This document shows, in pieces, positions 54,534 through 63,161 of a stretch of DNA of 64,000 bases. The notes under the pieces are model-generated. The model was given only the letters and a program-made list of their open reading frames with translations, did not search any database and was not told where the DNA came from. A program made the position numbers and the translations under genes. Position 1 is the stretch's first letter; each line of letters starts with the position of its first letter. Origin of the DNA: JAOPZW01 sp963807305 (GTDB lineage: Bacteria > Actinomycetota > Thermoleophilia > Solirubrobacterales > Solirubrobacteraceae); assembly GCA_963807305.1 (NCBI GenBank), contig CAWEBN010000017.1:133131-197130 (forward strand). Direction: 5' to 3'.

Positions 54534-54932
54534 CTAGTAGGTCGCCTTGCCGAGGTACCGGAAGGTGCCGGTCGAGAGCTTGCCGCTGAAGGTGCCCTTG
54601 CCGGTGATGCCCTTGTACTTGCCGGTGCCCGAGCCCTTGACGATCCGCCACGTGCCCTTGGCGTCGTCGGCGGCGCCGGTCGTGCCGTGCCCGACGAGCT
54701 TGAAGCTGCCGCCCTTGCACTTCCAGGTCTGGCGCGTGTCGGGGATGACCAGCTTGCCGGTCATCTTGCACGTGCCGAACGGCTTGCCCTTGTACGTCGA
54801 TTTCAGGTCCACGCCGGTCTGGCCGCCGTGGCCGACCATGCTGACGCTGTAGCTCTTCGCCTCGGCGACGCCGGTCAGGCCGAGGGCGGCGATTGCGGTG
54901 AGAGCGGCGATGCTGCGGAACTTGTGGATCAC
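54534..54932 (-). CDS. Small secreted basic protein
   Basis: 132 residues. Signal peptide ends at GVAEAKSYS (about 26). The mature part is rich in Gly, Lys, Thr and Ser, with TYKGKPFGTCKMTGKLVIPD, TWKCKGGSFKLVGHGTTG and TWRIVKGSGTGKYKGITGKG; predicted all-beta, two cysteines. It resembles the barrel-type secreted protein at 18908 in its GTGKYKGxTGKGTF motif. It lies 3' of the ABC permease genes and may be their last gene, but a transport role is not evident. Confidence 0.65.
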   Translation of the reverse strand: MIHKFRSIAALTAIAALGLTGVAEAKSYSVSMVGHGGQTGVDLKSTYKGKPFGTCKMTGKLVIPDTRQTWKCKGGSFKLVGHGTTGAADDAKGTWRIVKGSGTGKYKGITGKGTFSGKLSTGTFRYLGKATY

Positions 54933-54965
54933 TGCGTTCTCCTTGGTGCGCGGGACAGGGTTTTC

Positions 54966-55928
54966 TCAGACGCGATCCCGCAGCCGGCGGTCGCGGCCGT
55001 AGCCGGCCACGACGAGCAGGATGAGGACGCCGAAGATGATCTGCTGATCGGCCTGGTCGTAGCCCTTGCCGACCAGGACGGTGGTCAAGACGGTGAGGAT
55101 CAGGGCGCCGACGACGGTGTGCGTGTAGTCGCCGCGCGCCCCCATGAAGGTGGTGCCGCCGACGATCACCGCGGTCAGGCCGCTGAACAGGTACGGGTCG
55201 CCGATGGTCTGGTCGGCGCCGGCGAACCCGGCGAGCAGACATCCGACGAGGGTCGACATCACGGCGCTGCCTGCGAAGACGCCGACCCACACGCCCTTGG
55301 TGTCGATGCCGGCGAGCTCCGCCGCCCGTGGGTTGGCGCCGGTGGCGTAGAGCCGGCGGCCGGCGGCGGTGCGGTGCAGGAAGACCGCCATCCCGATGGC
55401 GACGGCGCCCCAGATGACGACGACCGGCGGGATCTGTAACCCCAAGGTGGTGCCGGTCGCGGTGGTGAGCTTGGTGAGGAACGGGGGCGCGCTGCCCGTG
55501 AGCTGCCCGTGGGTCCACGCGACCACGGCGCCCGCGCTGATCGCGCCCATGCCGAGGGTCACGATCAACGGCTGGATGCGCCAGCGATGGCAGATCCAGC
55601 CGGTGGCCCCGCCGAGCAACGCCGCGCCGATGACCGCGAGGGCAATGGCCGGCGGCGCGCTCCAGCCGTGCTTGCCGTAGAGCTCGCTGACCAGGATCGC
55701 GCCCGCCACGATGTGGCCCGGGACCGACAGGTCGAGCCCGCCGAGGATCAGCACGAGCGTCTGGCCAAGCGCCGCGAGGCCGAGCAGCGCCCCGAGCACC
55801 AGCATCGAGTCCACCGACGTCTGGGCGCTGAAGCCCGCGATCGTCTCGGCGCCGTAGACGAACAGGACGACCAGCGCGATGAGCTGGACGAGGGGAAAGC
55901 GGCGCTGGACCCCGAGCAGATGCGTCAC
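54966..55928 (-). CDS. CUT2-type ABC transporter permease B
   Basis: 320 residues, eight to ten membrane helices, of the RbsC/XylH family. GQTLVLILGGLDLSVPGHIVAGA and the C-terminal block LFSGLTAVIVGGTTFMGARG are diagnostic. It forms the membrane channel with permease A. GTG start overlaps the permease A stop (GTGA). The substrate class of CUT2 importers is usually sugars, but members also import purines and cyclitols. Confidence 0.87.
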   Translation of the reverse strand: MTHLLGVQRRFPLVQLIALVVLFVYGAETIAGFSAQTSVDSMLVLGALLGLAALGQTLVLILGGLDLSVPGHIVAGAILVSELYGKHGWSAPPAIALAVIGAALLGGATGWICHRWRIQPLIVTLGMGAISAGAVVAWTHGQLTGSAPPFLTKLTTATGTTLGLQIPPVVVIWGAVAIGMAVFLHRTAAGRRLYATGANPRAAELAGIDTKGVWVGVFAGSAVMSTLVGCLLAGFAGADQTIGDPYLFSGLTAVIVGGTTFMGARGDYTHTVVGALILTVLTTVLVGKGYDQADQQIIFGVLILLVVAGYGRDRRLRDRV

Positions 55929-56887
55929 GTGGTCGCTTCTCTCGGCTTGATGGTGAGCAAATTGGCGCCCACGACGACGCCGACCACCAGCAGCGCCCCG
56001 TAGACGAAGGTCAGCCACGAGCTCGAGACCGACAGCGCGCCGAGGAGCGTCTGCATCAGGTAGATGCAGCACGCGCCGAGGAGGGAGGCGACCAGGCCGC
56101 CGCGACCGCCGCCGAGCTGCGTGCCGCCCAGCGCGACCGCCGCGAGCGCGATCAGCGTGTACTGGGCGAAGCCGGCGGACTGGGTGGACTGCACCAGGGC
56201 GGTCAGTGCGATGCCGGCGATCGCCGCGAACGCGCCGCCGAGCGCGTAGGCGACGACGCGCGTGAGCGTGACGTTCACGCCGGCACTGAACGCGGTCGCG
56301 TCGTTGCCCCCGGTCGCGTAGAGGTTGCGATGCAAGGCCGTGCGCGACAGCGCAAACCAGATCGCCAGCGGCGCCGCGATGAGGAGCAGGCCGCCCGGGA
56401 CCGGGCCGACCTTGTCGCCGAGGTCCGTGAGCCAGCCGACGTGCGGCGCGCTCTTGGGGTTCGGGGCGATCTTCGCGATCACGCCCGCGAGCACGAAGAA
56501 CGTGCACAGCGTCGCGATCACCGGCTGGTAGCGAAGCACGGCGACCAGCGTGCCGTTGAGCGCGCCGACCCCGGCGCAGACGAGCGTCACCAGCGGGATG
56601 GCCAGCCACGCGCTGCTGAGGCCCGCGTGCGGCAGGAACCACTCGATCAGCATCACGTTGGCGAGGATCGTCAGCGGGCCGATCGAGATGTCCAGGCCGC
56701 CGCCCCCGGACAGAATCGACGGCGTCGACGCCATCGCGACGATCGCGAACGGCGCCAGCGTCGCCAGCTCGGCGGGCCAGTTCGACGGCATCCCGAAGTT
56801 CGGCTCGGCGACGATGTTGGCGATCAGCAGTGCGATCGCCAGCAGCGCGGCGAACGTCCAGGGCCGGGTCCGCACGCTCTCAGCCAA
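55925..56887 (-). CDS. CUT2-type ABC transporter permease A
   Basis: 320 residues, RbsC-like. TPSILSGGGGLDISIGPLTI and TLIALAAVALGGTQLGGGRG are the family blocks, the latter near the ATPase-contacting loop. The start is uncertain: a TTG at 56887 overlaps the ATPase stop by 8 nt, and a GTG four codons later is possible. Two different permeases imply a heterodimeric channel. Confidence 0.85.
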   Translation of the reverse strand: MAESVRTRPWTFAALLAIALLIANIVAEPNFGMPSNWPAELATLAPFAIVAMASTPSILSGGGGLDISIGPLTILANVMLIEWFLPHAGLSSAWLAIPLVTLVCAGVGALNGTLVAVLRYQPVIATLCTFFVLAGVIAKIAPNPKSAPHVGWLTDLGDKVGPVPGGLLLIAAPLAIWFALSRTALHRNLYATGGNDATAFSAGVNVTLTRVVAYALGGAFAAIAGIALTALVQSTQSAGFAQYTLIALAAVALGGTQLGGGRGGLVASLLGACCIYLMQTLLGALSVSSSWLTFVYGALLVVGVVVGANLLTIKPREATT

Positions 56888-58328
56888 AGAAGGCGCCGAT
56901 CACGGACTGACGGGAGAGCTGTTCGCGCGTCAGCTCCTTGCTGATGGCGCCCTCGCGGAAGACGAGGACGCGGTCCATCAGCTCGACGTGCTCGTCGACC
57001 TCGGTCGAGAGCATCACGATCGCGACGCCCTGGCCGGCGAGGTGGAGCAGCAGGTCGTACAGGTCGCGCTTGGCGCCGATGTCGACGCCGCGCGTGGGGT
57101 CGTTGAGCAGCAGCACCTTCGGGTCGGACGCGAGCCAGCGGGCGATGACGACCTTCTGCTGGTTGCCGCCGGAAAGCGTGGTGATCGGATGCTCGGGGTC
57201 GCCGACCTTGATCCTGAGGCGGTCGACGTACTCGGCCAGTCGCGCGCGGGTGCGGGCCGCCGACAGCAGGCCGCGGGAGCGGTCGCGATCCATCGTGGCG
57301 ATGCCGAAGTTCTCGCGGACGGACTTCGATTCGAACAGCGACTCAGCGCGGCGCTCGCGCGGGACGTAGGCGACCCCCTCTCCACCGCGCAACGACTGCA
57401 GGAACGCGTCCTGCCCGTGGCCCTCGAGGCCGGCCAGCCCGACGAGCTCTCCGGCGCGGAGGGTCAGCCCGGGGACCTGGAGCGCGATCTCGCCCGCCGC
57501 GCGGTGCGTCCGGTCGGCGGCCTCCGCGGTGAGGTGCTCGGCGCCGGTCATCAGCCGCACCAGCTCCGCGGCGCTCGCGCTGTGGCGCTCGAGCGTCGCC
57601 ACCGTCTCGCCGCCGCGCATCACGGTGCAGCGATCGCCGATCTCGGCGATCTCGTCCATCCGGTGCGAGATGAACACGACCGCGGCGCCGGCTGTGACCC
57701 GCTCGCGCACGAGCGCGAAGAGCCGGTCGCGCGTGGCGACATCCAGGGCCGAGGTGGCCTCGTCGAGAATCAGGATCTTCGGGTCGCGCACCAGCCCCCG
57801 GGCCAGGCAGCAGGCCTGTCGATCGCTCAACGACAGCGCCCCGACGGGCATGTCGAGCGGAGGCGCGGCGCCCAGCAGCGCCTCCAGGACCTGTCGCGCA
57901 CGCTGGCGTCGCGCGACGGCGGGAACGCCTGTGCGGAACAGCCCGTCGGTGCCCATCCAGACGTTGTCGAGCACCGACCGCGACTCGACGACGAGCACCT
58001 CCTGGAACACGGTTGCCACGCCGGCGGCCGCGGAGCGCCGCGGCGACGCGACGCGCTCGAGCCGCTCGCCGCCGATCTCGATCGACCCGGCGTCCGGGCG
58101 GTGGACGCCGGCGAGGATCTTCACCAGCGTCGACTTGCCCGATCCGTTCTCTCCGACGATGCAGTGCACCTCGCCGCCGCGTACCTCGAACGAGCAGTCC
58201 TTCAGCGCCCGGGTGGCCCCGAACGCCTTGACCAGCGACGTCGTGCGCAGGACAACTGCGCCGGACGGTGCCGCCGCGGACGCCGCGGCAGCGGGGACAG
58301 GGTGTGGGGTCTCAGTCTCGGCCGGCAC
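56880..58328 (-). CDS. CUT2-type ABC transporter ATPase with two nucleotide-binding domains
   Basis: 482 residues from the GTG at 58328, which has GGAGGAG upstream; a longer ATG form would add an unlikely basic leader. Domain 1 is complete: GENGSGKST, SLSDRQACCLARGL, ILILDEATSALD, FISHRMDE. Domain 2 lacks a Walker A (GLAGLEGHGQDAFL), as is normal in this family, but keeps LSGGNQQKVVIARWLA. Its Walker B reads VLLLNDPTRGVD, with Asn and Asp where Asp and Glu are usual. First gene of the transporter operon, divergent from the dioxygenase operon. Confidence 0.88.
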   Translation of the reverse strand: MPAETETPHPVPAAAASAAAPSGAVVLRTTSLVKAFGATRALKDCSFEVRGGEVHCIVGENGSGKSTLVKILAGVHRPDAGSIEIGGERLERVASPRRSAAAGVATVFQEVLVVESRSVLDNVWMGTDGLFRTGVPAVARRQRARQVLEALLGAAPPLDMPVGALSLSDRQACCLARGLVRDPKILILDEATSALDVATRDRLFALVRERVTAGAAVVFISHRMDEIAEIGDRCTVMRGGETVATLERHSASAAELVRLMTGAEHLTAEAADRTHRAAGEIALQVPGLTLRAGELVGLAGLEGHGQDAFLQSLRGGEGVAYVPRERRAESLFESKSVRENFGIATMDRDRSRGLLSAARTRARLAEYVDRLRIKVGDPEHPITTLSGGNQQKVVIARWLASDPKVLLLNDPTRGVDIGAKRDLYDLLLHLAGQGVAIVMLSTEVDEHVELMDRVLVFREGAISKELTREQLSRQSVIGAFFG

Positions 58329-58412
58329 GGCCTCGTCGCTCCTCCTGAACCGCGCTCGCGAATCACGAGCACGAGTTCTAATTCGGATCTTGTACAGGAA
58401 CGTGGCGCGAGA

Positions 58413-58475
58413 AGTCAAGCGGCCTCGGCACCGCGCCGCGGCTCTTGACTTACGGTGCTGAGCGCGCTTACGATA
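58413..58475. promoter_or_regulatory. Divergent promoters of the transporter and dioxygenase operons
   Basis: Two -35 boxes point outward. Minus strand: TTGACT (58418-58413), 18-base spacer, TACAAG. Plus strand: TTGACT (58445-58450), 18-base spacer, TACGAT (58469-58474). Both sit in the inverted repeat AAGTCAAG (58412-58419) and CTTGACTT (58444-58451). Each promoter is followed by TAGAAC half-sites. Confidence 0.6.
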
Positions 58476-58499
58476 GAACTAGAACCTCGGTTTTAGTTC
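58476..58499. promoter_or_regulatory. Operator candidate directly after the dioxygenase promoter
   Basis: GAACTAGAACC (58476-58486) and GGTTTTAGTTC (58489-58499) form an inverted repeat matching at 10 of 11 positions. Within it lies GAAC-N10-GTTC (58482-58499). It begins one base after the -10 box, so a bound TetR protein would block the start site. GAATTAGAAC occurs downstream of the divergent promoter as well. Confidence 0.6.
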
Positions 58500-58521
58500 G
58501 CCTCGAGAGGAGGGGTCCGCC

Positions 58522-59517
58522 GTGTCCGAAGTCCTGCTGTCGCAGCTCGCCTACGCAGAGCTGGTCAGTCCCAAGCCGGACGAGACCGTCGCGTGGCTGG
58601 TCGACGTGCTCGGGCTGGAGGAGACCACCCGCGAGGGCCAGTCCGTATACCTGCGCGGCTTCGCCGAGTGGCTGCACTCGAGCCTGATCGTCACCGAAGG
58701 GCCCGAGCCCGCGCTCGGCCGCATCGGGTGGCGCGCCTACGGCCCTGAGGATCCGGAGATCATCGCCAAGCGCGTCGAGGGCGAATGGGTCGGCGAGCGT
58801 CCGGGGCGCGGCGTGGCCTACGCCTACCGGGCTGCGGTCGGGCAGCACCTGCACGAGGTCTTCTGGGAGACCGAGCTCTACGAGGCGCCGACCGAGAAGC
58901 AGGAGCCCGATCAGCTGTTCCGCCCGCAGAAGTTCCCGGGGCGCGGCGCACAGGCGCGCTACATCGACCACGTGACGATCGCGACGCCGTCGATCGCAGA
59001 CGACATCGCGTTCTACAAGACGCTCGGTGCGCGCCACACCGCGCAGATCCACCCGGAGCCCGGCTTCAACGTCTTCTCGACGATGACCTGCAACGGCACG
59101 CGGCACACGCACGACCTCGGCCTCGTCCCGGACTTCTCGGGAGCGACCGGCCGCGTCAACCACATCGCCTACCGGGTCGACCAGCGCCTCGACGTCGAGC
59201 GCGCCGCCGAGGTGTTCCTGGCGAGCGACACCGACATCGAGTTCGGCCCAGGAATCCACGGCATCGACGAGATCACCTACCTCTACGTCCGCGAACCCGG
59301 CGGCATGCGCATCGAGATCAACGCGGGCGGCTGGGTCAACCAGATGCCCGACTGGGAGCCGCCGGTCTTCGGGCCGCGCCAGAGCGGGACGACCCTCTGG
59401 AAGAACGTGCAGATGCCCGAGTCGATGATGGAGTGCTGGCCGCCGGTCGACGGGCGTCAGGCCGAGCAGGCGCAGGAGGACTTCCAGAAGACGGACCTCT
59501 TCGTCGAGAAGGCCTGA
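58522..59517 (+). CDS. Type I extradiol ring-cleavage dioxygenase (VOC superfamily)
   Basis: 331 residues, two-domain VOC fold. The Fe(II) ligands are present: His in RYIDHVTIAT, His in RVNHIAYRV and Glu in GGMRIEIN. The catechol 2,3-dioxygenase signature region YLYVREPGGMRIEI is intact. It opens a catechol-type ring next to its hydroxyls using O2. The C-terminal 45 residues are an extra segment. GTG start with GAGAGGAGGGG upstream. First gene of a six-gene plus-strand run. Confidence 0.88.
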   Translation: MSEVLLSQLAYAELVSPKPDETVAWLVDVLGLEETTREGQSVYLRGFAEWLHSSLIVTEGPEPALGRIGWRAYGPEDPEIIAKRVEGEWVGERPGRGVAYAYRAAVGQHLHEVFWETELYEAPTEKQEPDQLFRPQKFPGRGAQARYIDHVTIATPSIADDIAFYKTLGARHTAQIHPEPGFNVFSTMTCNGTRHTHDLGLVPDFSGATGRVNHIAYRVDQRLDVERAAEVFLASDTDIEFGPGIHGIDEITYLYVREPGGMRIEINAGGWVNQMPDWEPPVFGPRQSGTTLWKNVQMPESMMECWPPVDGRQAEQAQEDFQKTDLFVEKA

Positions 59518-59521
59518 CGCG

Positions 59522-60649
59522 ATGGGCGACATCAGGAACGTGCTCGTCGTCGGCGGGGGCATCGGCGGCCTGTCGACGACCATCGCCTTGGGCAGGTCCG
59601 ACGTCCAGGTCGACGTCGTCGAGAAGAACCCGGCCTGGGACGTCTACGGCGTCGGCATCATCCAGCCGCCCAACGCGCTGCGCGCGCTTCATGCGATCGG
59701 GCTGGCCGAACGCTGCCTGGAGGTCGGACACCCGATCATGGGCGGGCGCAACCACCTCGCCGACGGCACCGTCATCGGCGAGGACGACTACCCGCCGGCC
59801 GTGCCGGGGTGGCCGCCGATGAACGGGCTCACACGGCCGGCGCTGCACGAGATCCTGACCTCGACGACGCTCGCCTCTGGCGCCGACGTACGCGTCGGGG
59901 TGACCGTGACGGAGATCCTCCAGCGCCCCGACGGCGTGGACGTGACCTTCACAGACGGCTCGTCCGGCAGCTACGACCTCCTGATCGGCGCCGACGGCCT
60001 GTACTCACCGACCCGCGAGATGCTCTTCGGGAACGCGGTCAAGCCGCGCTACACCGGACAGGTTTGCTTCCGCTACAACCTCCCGCGGCTCGAGGGCCTC
60101 GACCGCATCCACGTCTACATCGGTGGCGAGGCTGGCACCGCAGGGTTCGTCCCACTGTCCGACGAGCTCATGTACATGCTGTTCATCCTCAAGTGGCCCG
60201 ACGCGGAGCTGCGACAGGACCCGCGCGAGCTGCACGAGGTGATGCGGGCCAAGCTCGAGCCGTTCGGCGGCGAGGTCGCCAGGCAGCGCGAGAGGATCAC
60301 GGACCCCGGCCAGGTCGTCTACCGGCCGGTCGACAACATCGTCATGCCCGCACCCTGGTACCAGGGCCGCGCGCTGCTCATCGGCGACGCGGCACACGGC
60401 ACGTCGCCGCACGCAGGCCAGGGCGCGGCACAGGCGATCGAGGACGGCGTCGTCCTCGCCGAGGAGATCGCGTCCGGCAAGCCCGCCGACGAGGTGCTCG
60501 AGACGTTCATGGCACGTCGCTACGAGCGTTGCAAGCAGGTCGTCGAGCTGTCGGCCGCGATCGGGGCGTGGGAGCAGAGGCCGGATCCCGATGTCAATCC
60601 CGGCGACATCCGCAACAGGATCATGGCCGTCTGCGCGGTGCCCGTGTGA
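59522..60649 (+). CDS. FAD-dependent aromatic-ring monooxygenase (PHBH family)
   Basis: 375 residues. GxGxxG FAD loop in VLVVGGGIGGLSTTIALG, DG motif in LIGADGLYSPTRE and the second FAD motif in LLIGDAAHGTSPHAGQGAAQ. Such enzymes add a hydroxyl to a phenol using NAD(P)H and O2, making the catechol for the dioxygenase encoded 4 bases upstream. The stop overlaps the cyclase gene start. Confidence 0.87.
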   Translation: MGDIRNVLVVGGGIGGLSTTIALGRSDVQVDVVEKNPAWDVYGVGIIQPPNALRALHAIGLAERCLEVGHPIMGGRNHLADGTVIGEDDYPPAVPGWPPMNGLTRPALHEILTSTTLASGADVRVGVTVTEILQRPDGVDVTFTDGSSGSYDLLIGADGLYSPTREMLFGNAVKPRYTGQVCFRYNLPRLEGLDRIHVYIGGEAGTAGFVPLSDELMYMLFILKWPDAELRQDPRELHEVMRAKLEPFGGEVARQRERITDPGQVVYRPVDNIVMPAPWYQGRALLIGDAAHGTSPHAGQGAAQAIEDGVVLAEEIASGKPADEVLETFMARRYERCKQVVELSAAIGAWEQRPDPDVNPGDIRNRIMAVCAVPV

Positions 60650-61413
60650 GCCGACTCGTCGACCTCTCGTTCGTCGTCGAGGCCTCGCCGCGCGACCTGC
60701 CGGCGTTCATGCGCATCGACGTCGAGTACTCCGATCATGCGGAGGGCGCGGCGGAGTTCGAGCAGCTGCTCGGCGTCGATCGCCGCCTGCTCCGTAACGA
60801 GGAGGGCCCGGCGGGCGAACGGCTGTCGATCGGCACGCACGCGACGACCCACGTCGACGCGCCGTGGCACTACAACTCGCGCATCGCCGGCGCGCCGGCA
60901 GCGACGATCGACGAGCTGCCCCTCGACTGGTTCTACGGGCCGGGCGTCGTGGTCGACGCGCGCGCGAAGGCCGACGGCGATCCGGTCACCCGCTCTGAGA
61001 TGGAGCAGGGCATCGCCGACGCGGGCCACGCTCTCGCGCCTCGGGACATCGTCCTCGTGCACACCGGGCGCGACGCCTTCATCGCCGAGCGCGACTTCAT
61101 GTGGCGGGGTCCCGGCGTCACGCCCGATGCCACCCGCTGGCTCTACGAGCAGGGCGTCCGCGTCATGGGCATCGACGCCTGGGGCTGGGACGCGCCCCTC
61201 GACGGCCAGGCCAAGGACGCCAAGGAGCGCGACGAGCCGGGAATCCTGTGGGCCGCCCATCAGGCGGACATCCCGTACTCGCAGATCGAGCGGCTGACGA
61301 ACCTCGCGGCGCTGCCTGCGACGGGCTTCACGGTCGCGTGCTTCCCGCTGAAGATCAAACGAGCAAGCGCCGCACCCGCGCGCGTGGTGGCGATCCTGGA
61401 GGGAGAGGCATGA
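60646..61413 (+). CDS. Cyclase/kynurenine-formamidase-family metal hydrolase
   Basis: 255 residues. The metal signature HATTHVDAPWH (HxxxHxDxxxH) is clear, with SRLVDLSFVVEASP at the start. The family hydrolyses amide, ester or lactone bonds (kynurenine formamidase, isatin hydrolase). Following a dioxygenase it may open a lactone or cleave a formyl or acyl group. GTG start overlapping the monooxygenase stop; ATGA overlap with the next gene. Confidence 0.82.
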   Translation: MSRLVDLSFVVEASPRDLPAFMRIDVEYSDHAEGAAEFEQLLGVDRRLLRNEEGPAGERLSIGTHATTHVDAPWHYNSRIAGAPAATIDELPLDWFYGPGVVVDARAKADGDPVTRSEMEQGIADAGHALAPRDIVLVHTGRDAFIAERDFMWRGPGVTPDATRWLYEQGVRVMGIDAWGWDAPLDGQAKDAKERDEPGILWAAHQADIPYSQIERLTNLAALPATGFTVACFPLKIKRASAAPARVVAILEGEA

Positions 61414-62498
61414 TCGAGGACCATCGTGGCGATGTGCTGCTCGTCGGCAGCCTGCCGTTCGAGACGGCCGAGGAGGCGATCCGCGCCGCTGCCGAGCACC
61501 TGGGCGACCATCTGCCGGCCTTCGGCGACGGCGAGGTCGGCCTGCGCAAGCTCTGGATCGGCTTCCTGCCGATGACGATCTATTCCAAGCACCCGCAGCT
61601 CGAGGTCCTGCGCGCGCCCGAGGGCGGGGCGCCCAAGCCGCCGACCGACGGCAAGCCGGAGGTCTACGAGGCGGCCTTCCTGTTCGGCATCAAGCCGGGA
61701 GAGGATCTGCGCTTTGAGACCACCAACTACGGGCCCATCGCCGTCGAGTCCTATGGGGTGTTCGAGCGGCTGCGCGATGAGGGCGTGGTCCCCGAGGGCG
61801 TGCGCTTCCAGGTCACGTTCCCGGGCACGGGCAGCGCGATCTCCTACTTCTTCCGCGAGGAGGACTGGCCCGCGGCTCATGCCGCGTACCACGACGCGAT
61901 CCGGCGCGACATCGAGCTGATCTGCGAGCACGTCCCGCTCGAGGACCTGCAGATCCAGTTCGACCTCGCGCAGGAGTTCGTCGACATGGCCTCGGGCGAC
62001 GCGAAGGGCATTGCGGACTGGCCGGAGGCCAACCTCGAGGAGAAGATCCGGCGACACGCGGCGACGCTGCCCGAGCTCGCGCGGTGGGTCCCGGAGGGCG
62101 CGCGGATGGGCTTCCACTGGTGTTACGGCACGTGGGGCGGCTGGCCCATGAAGGACATGGACGACCTGGGGCTGTGCGTCCGCATGACCGAGGAGGCGCT
62201 GGCGCGCATCGACCGTCGCGTGGACTACGTCCACATGCCCGCGCTCAAGCACCCGCAGCCGAAGTTCTTCGCGCCGCTCGCCGGACTGGAAGAGCAGGAC
62301 GTCGACGTCTACCTCGGGATCATCCACCACACCGATGGCGTCGAGGGCTTCACCGAGCGCATGGAGATGGCCCGTCGCTACCGCGACCGCTTCGGGATCG
62401 GCTCGGTGTGCGGCTATGGACGCGTCGACCCGGCCGAGCTTCCCCAGATCCTCGCGGTCCACCGCGACTGCGCCGCGGCGCTGCGTACTCGGGTATGA
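61410..62498 (+). CDS. MetE/UROD-superfamily barrel protein, second methyltransferase-like gene
   Basis: 362 residues, TIM barrel related to cobalamin-independent methionine synthase. HxC in MGFHWCYGTWGG and a late Cys in GIGSVCGYGRVDP could bind zinc; the Glu ligand of MetE is not obvious and VHMPALKHPQ is in its place. LLVGSLPFETAEEAIRAAAE at the start replaces the usual MetE opening. GGAGGGAGAGG precedes the ATG. Position in the dioxygenase operon argues for methyl transfer from a pathway intermediate, not methionine synthesis. Activity unknown. Confidence 0.7.
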   Translation: MIEDHRGDVLLVGSLPFETAEEAIRAAAEHLGDHLPAFGDGEVGLRKLWIGFLPMTIYSKHPQLEVLRAPEGGAPKPPTDGKPEVYEAAFLFGIKPGEDLRFETTNYGPIAVESYGVFERLRDEGVVPEGVRFQVTFPGTGSAISYFFREEDWPAAHAAYHDAIRRDIELICEHVPLEDLQIQFDLAQEFVDMASGDAKGIADWPEANLEEKIRRHAATLPELARWVPEGARMGFHWCYGTWGGWPMKDMDDLGLCVRMTEEALARIDRRVDYVHMPALKHPQPKFFAPLAGLEEQDVDVYLGIIHHTDGVEGFTERMEMARRYRDRFGIGSVCGYGRVDPAELPQILAVHRDCAAALRTRV

Positions 62499-63022
62499 GC
62501 GGCTCCACCACGCTCGAGCGGCCGCGGCAGCGGCGGTCGGGAGCGCCGCCGGAGCCGTGCGCAAACGGCGCGGTGCTCCGCGTCATGCTCGCCGGCGAGC
62601 CGGCCGAGGTCGCGGAGTGCTCGATGGAGGCGATCGCCGCCGCGGTCGCCGGGCGGTCCGCCATCGTCACGATCACCGTGCTGCCCGGGAAATGCAGGTT
62701 CGCTCGTTGGGCGCCGCTTGCCGGCGTTCCGCTCGACGAGATCCACGCCGTGGCGATGGCCGAGGCGTGCGAAACGGCCCGACGAGCGGCGTCTGAACTT
62801 CCCGACGACCTCGTCGTCTTACACCGGGTGGCGCGCTCGTGGGACGACGTTGCGCGAATCGCCTACGACCAGGATGTGCTGATCGTCGCCGCGCGGCCGC
62901 CCCGACGCCGTCATCGGCGCGCTTGCCGCCGCATGGGGCCAGTGCCCGCCGTGTCGTTCGTCGGCGAGAGCCGGCCATCGCGGGCGCAGCGGCGCTCATC
63001 CGTGGACAAGGGCGGACGTTGA
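62495..63022 (+). CDS. Unrecognised protein, possibly UspA-like
   Basis: 175 residues, coupled (ATGA) to the MetE-like gene. The middle part, IVTITVLPGKCRFARWAPLA, DDLVVLHRVARSWDDVARIA and QDVLIVAARPP, has the alternating strand-helix look of a universal-stress-protein/HUP fold, but no nucleotide motif is clear. The N-terminal 30 and C-terminal 45 residues are basic and low in structure. It may be a regulator or chaperone of the operon, or a decaying gene. Confidence 0.5.
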   Translation: MSGSTTLERPRQRRSGAPPEPCANGAVLRVMLAGEPAEVAECSMEAIAAAVAGRSAIVTITVLPGKCRFARWAPLAGVPLDEIHAVAMAEACETARRAASELPDDLVVLHRVARSWDDVARIAYDQDVLIVAARPPRRRHRRACRRMGPVPAVSFVGESRPSRAQRRSSVDKGGR

Positions 63023-63161
63023 ACGCACACCAGGCGGCGGCCGACCGCGAGTCATCGCTTCGCCTCGGCCCAGTCGCCCGTCAACGTCGGCGGCGCGAGG
63101 AGTTCGGGCGGGCATCGCGCGCTTCCGCTGGTACCCCGTCACCCGATCCGGGGCCGCGCAG

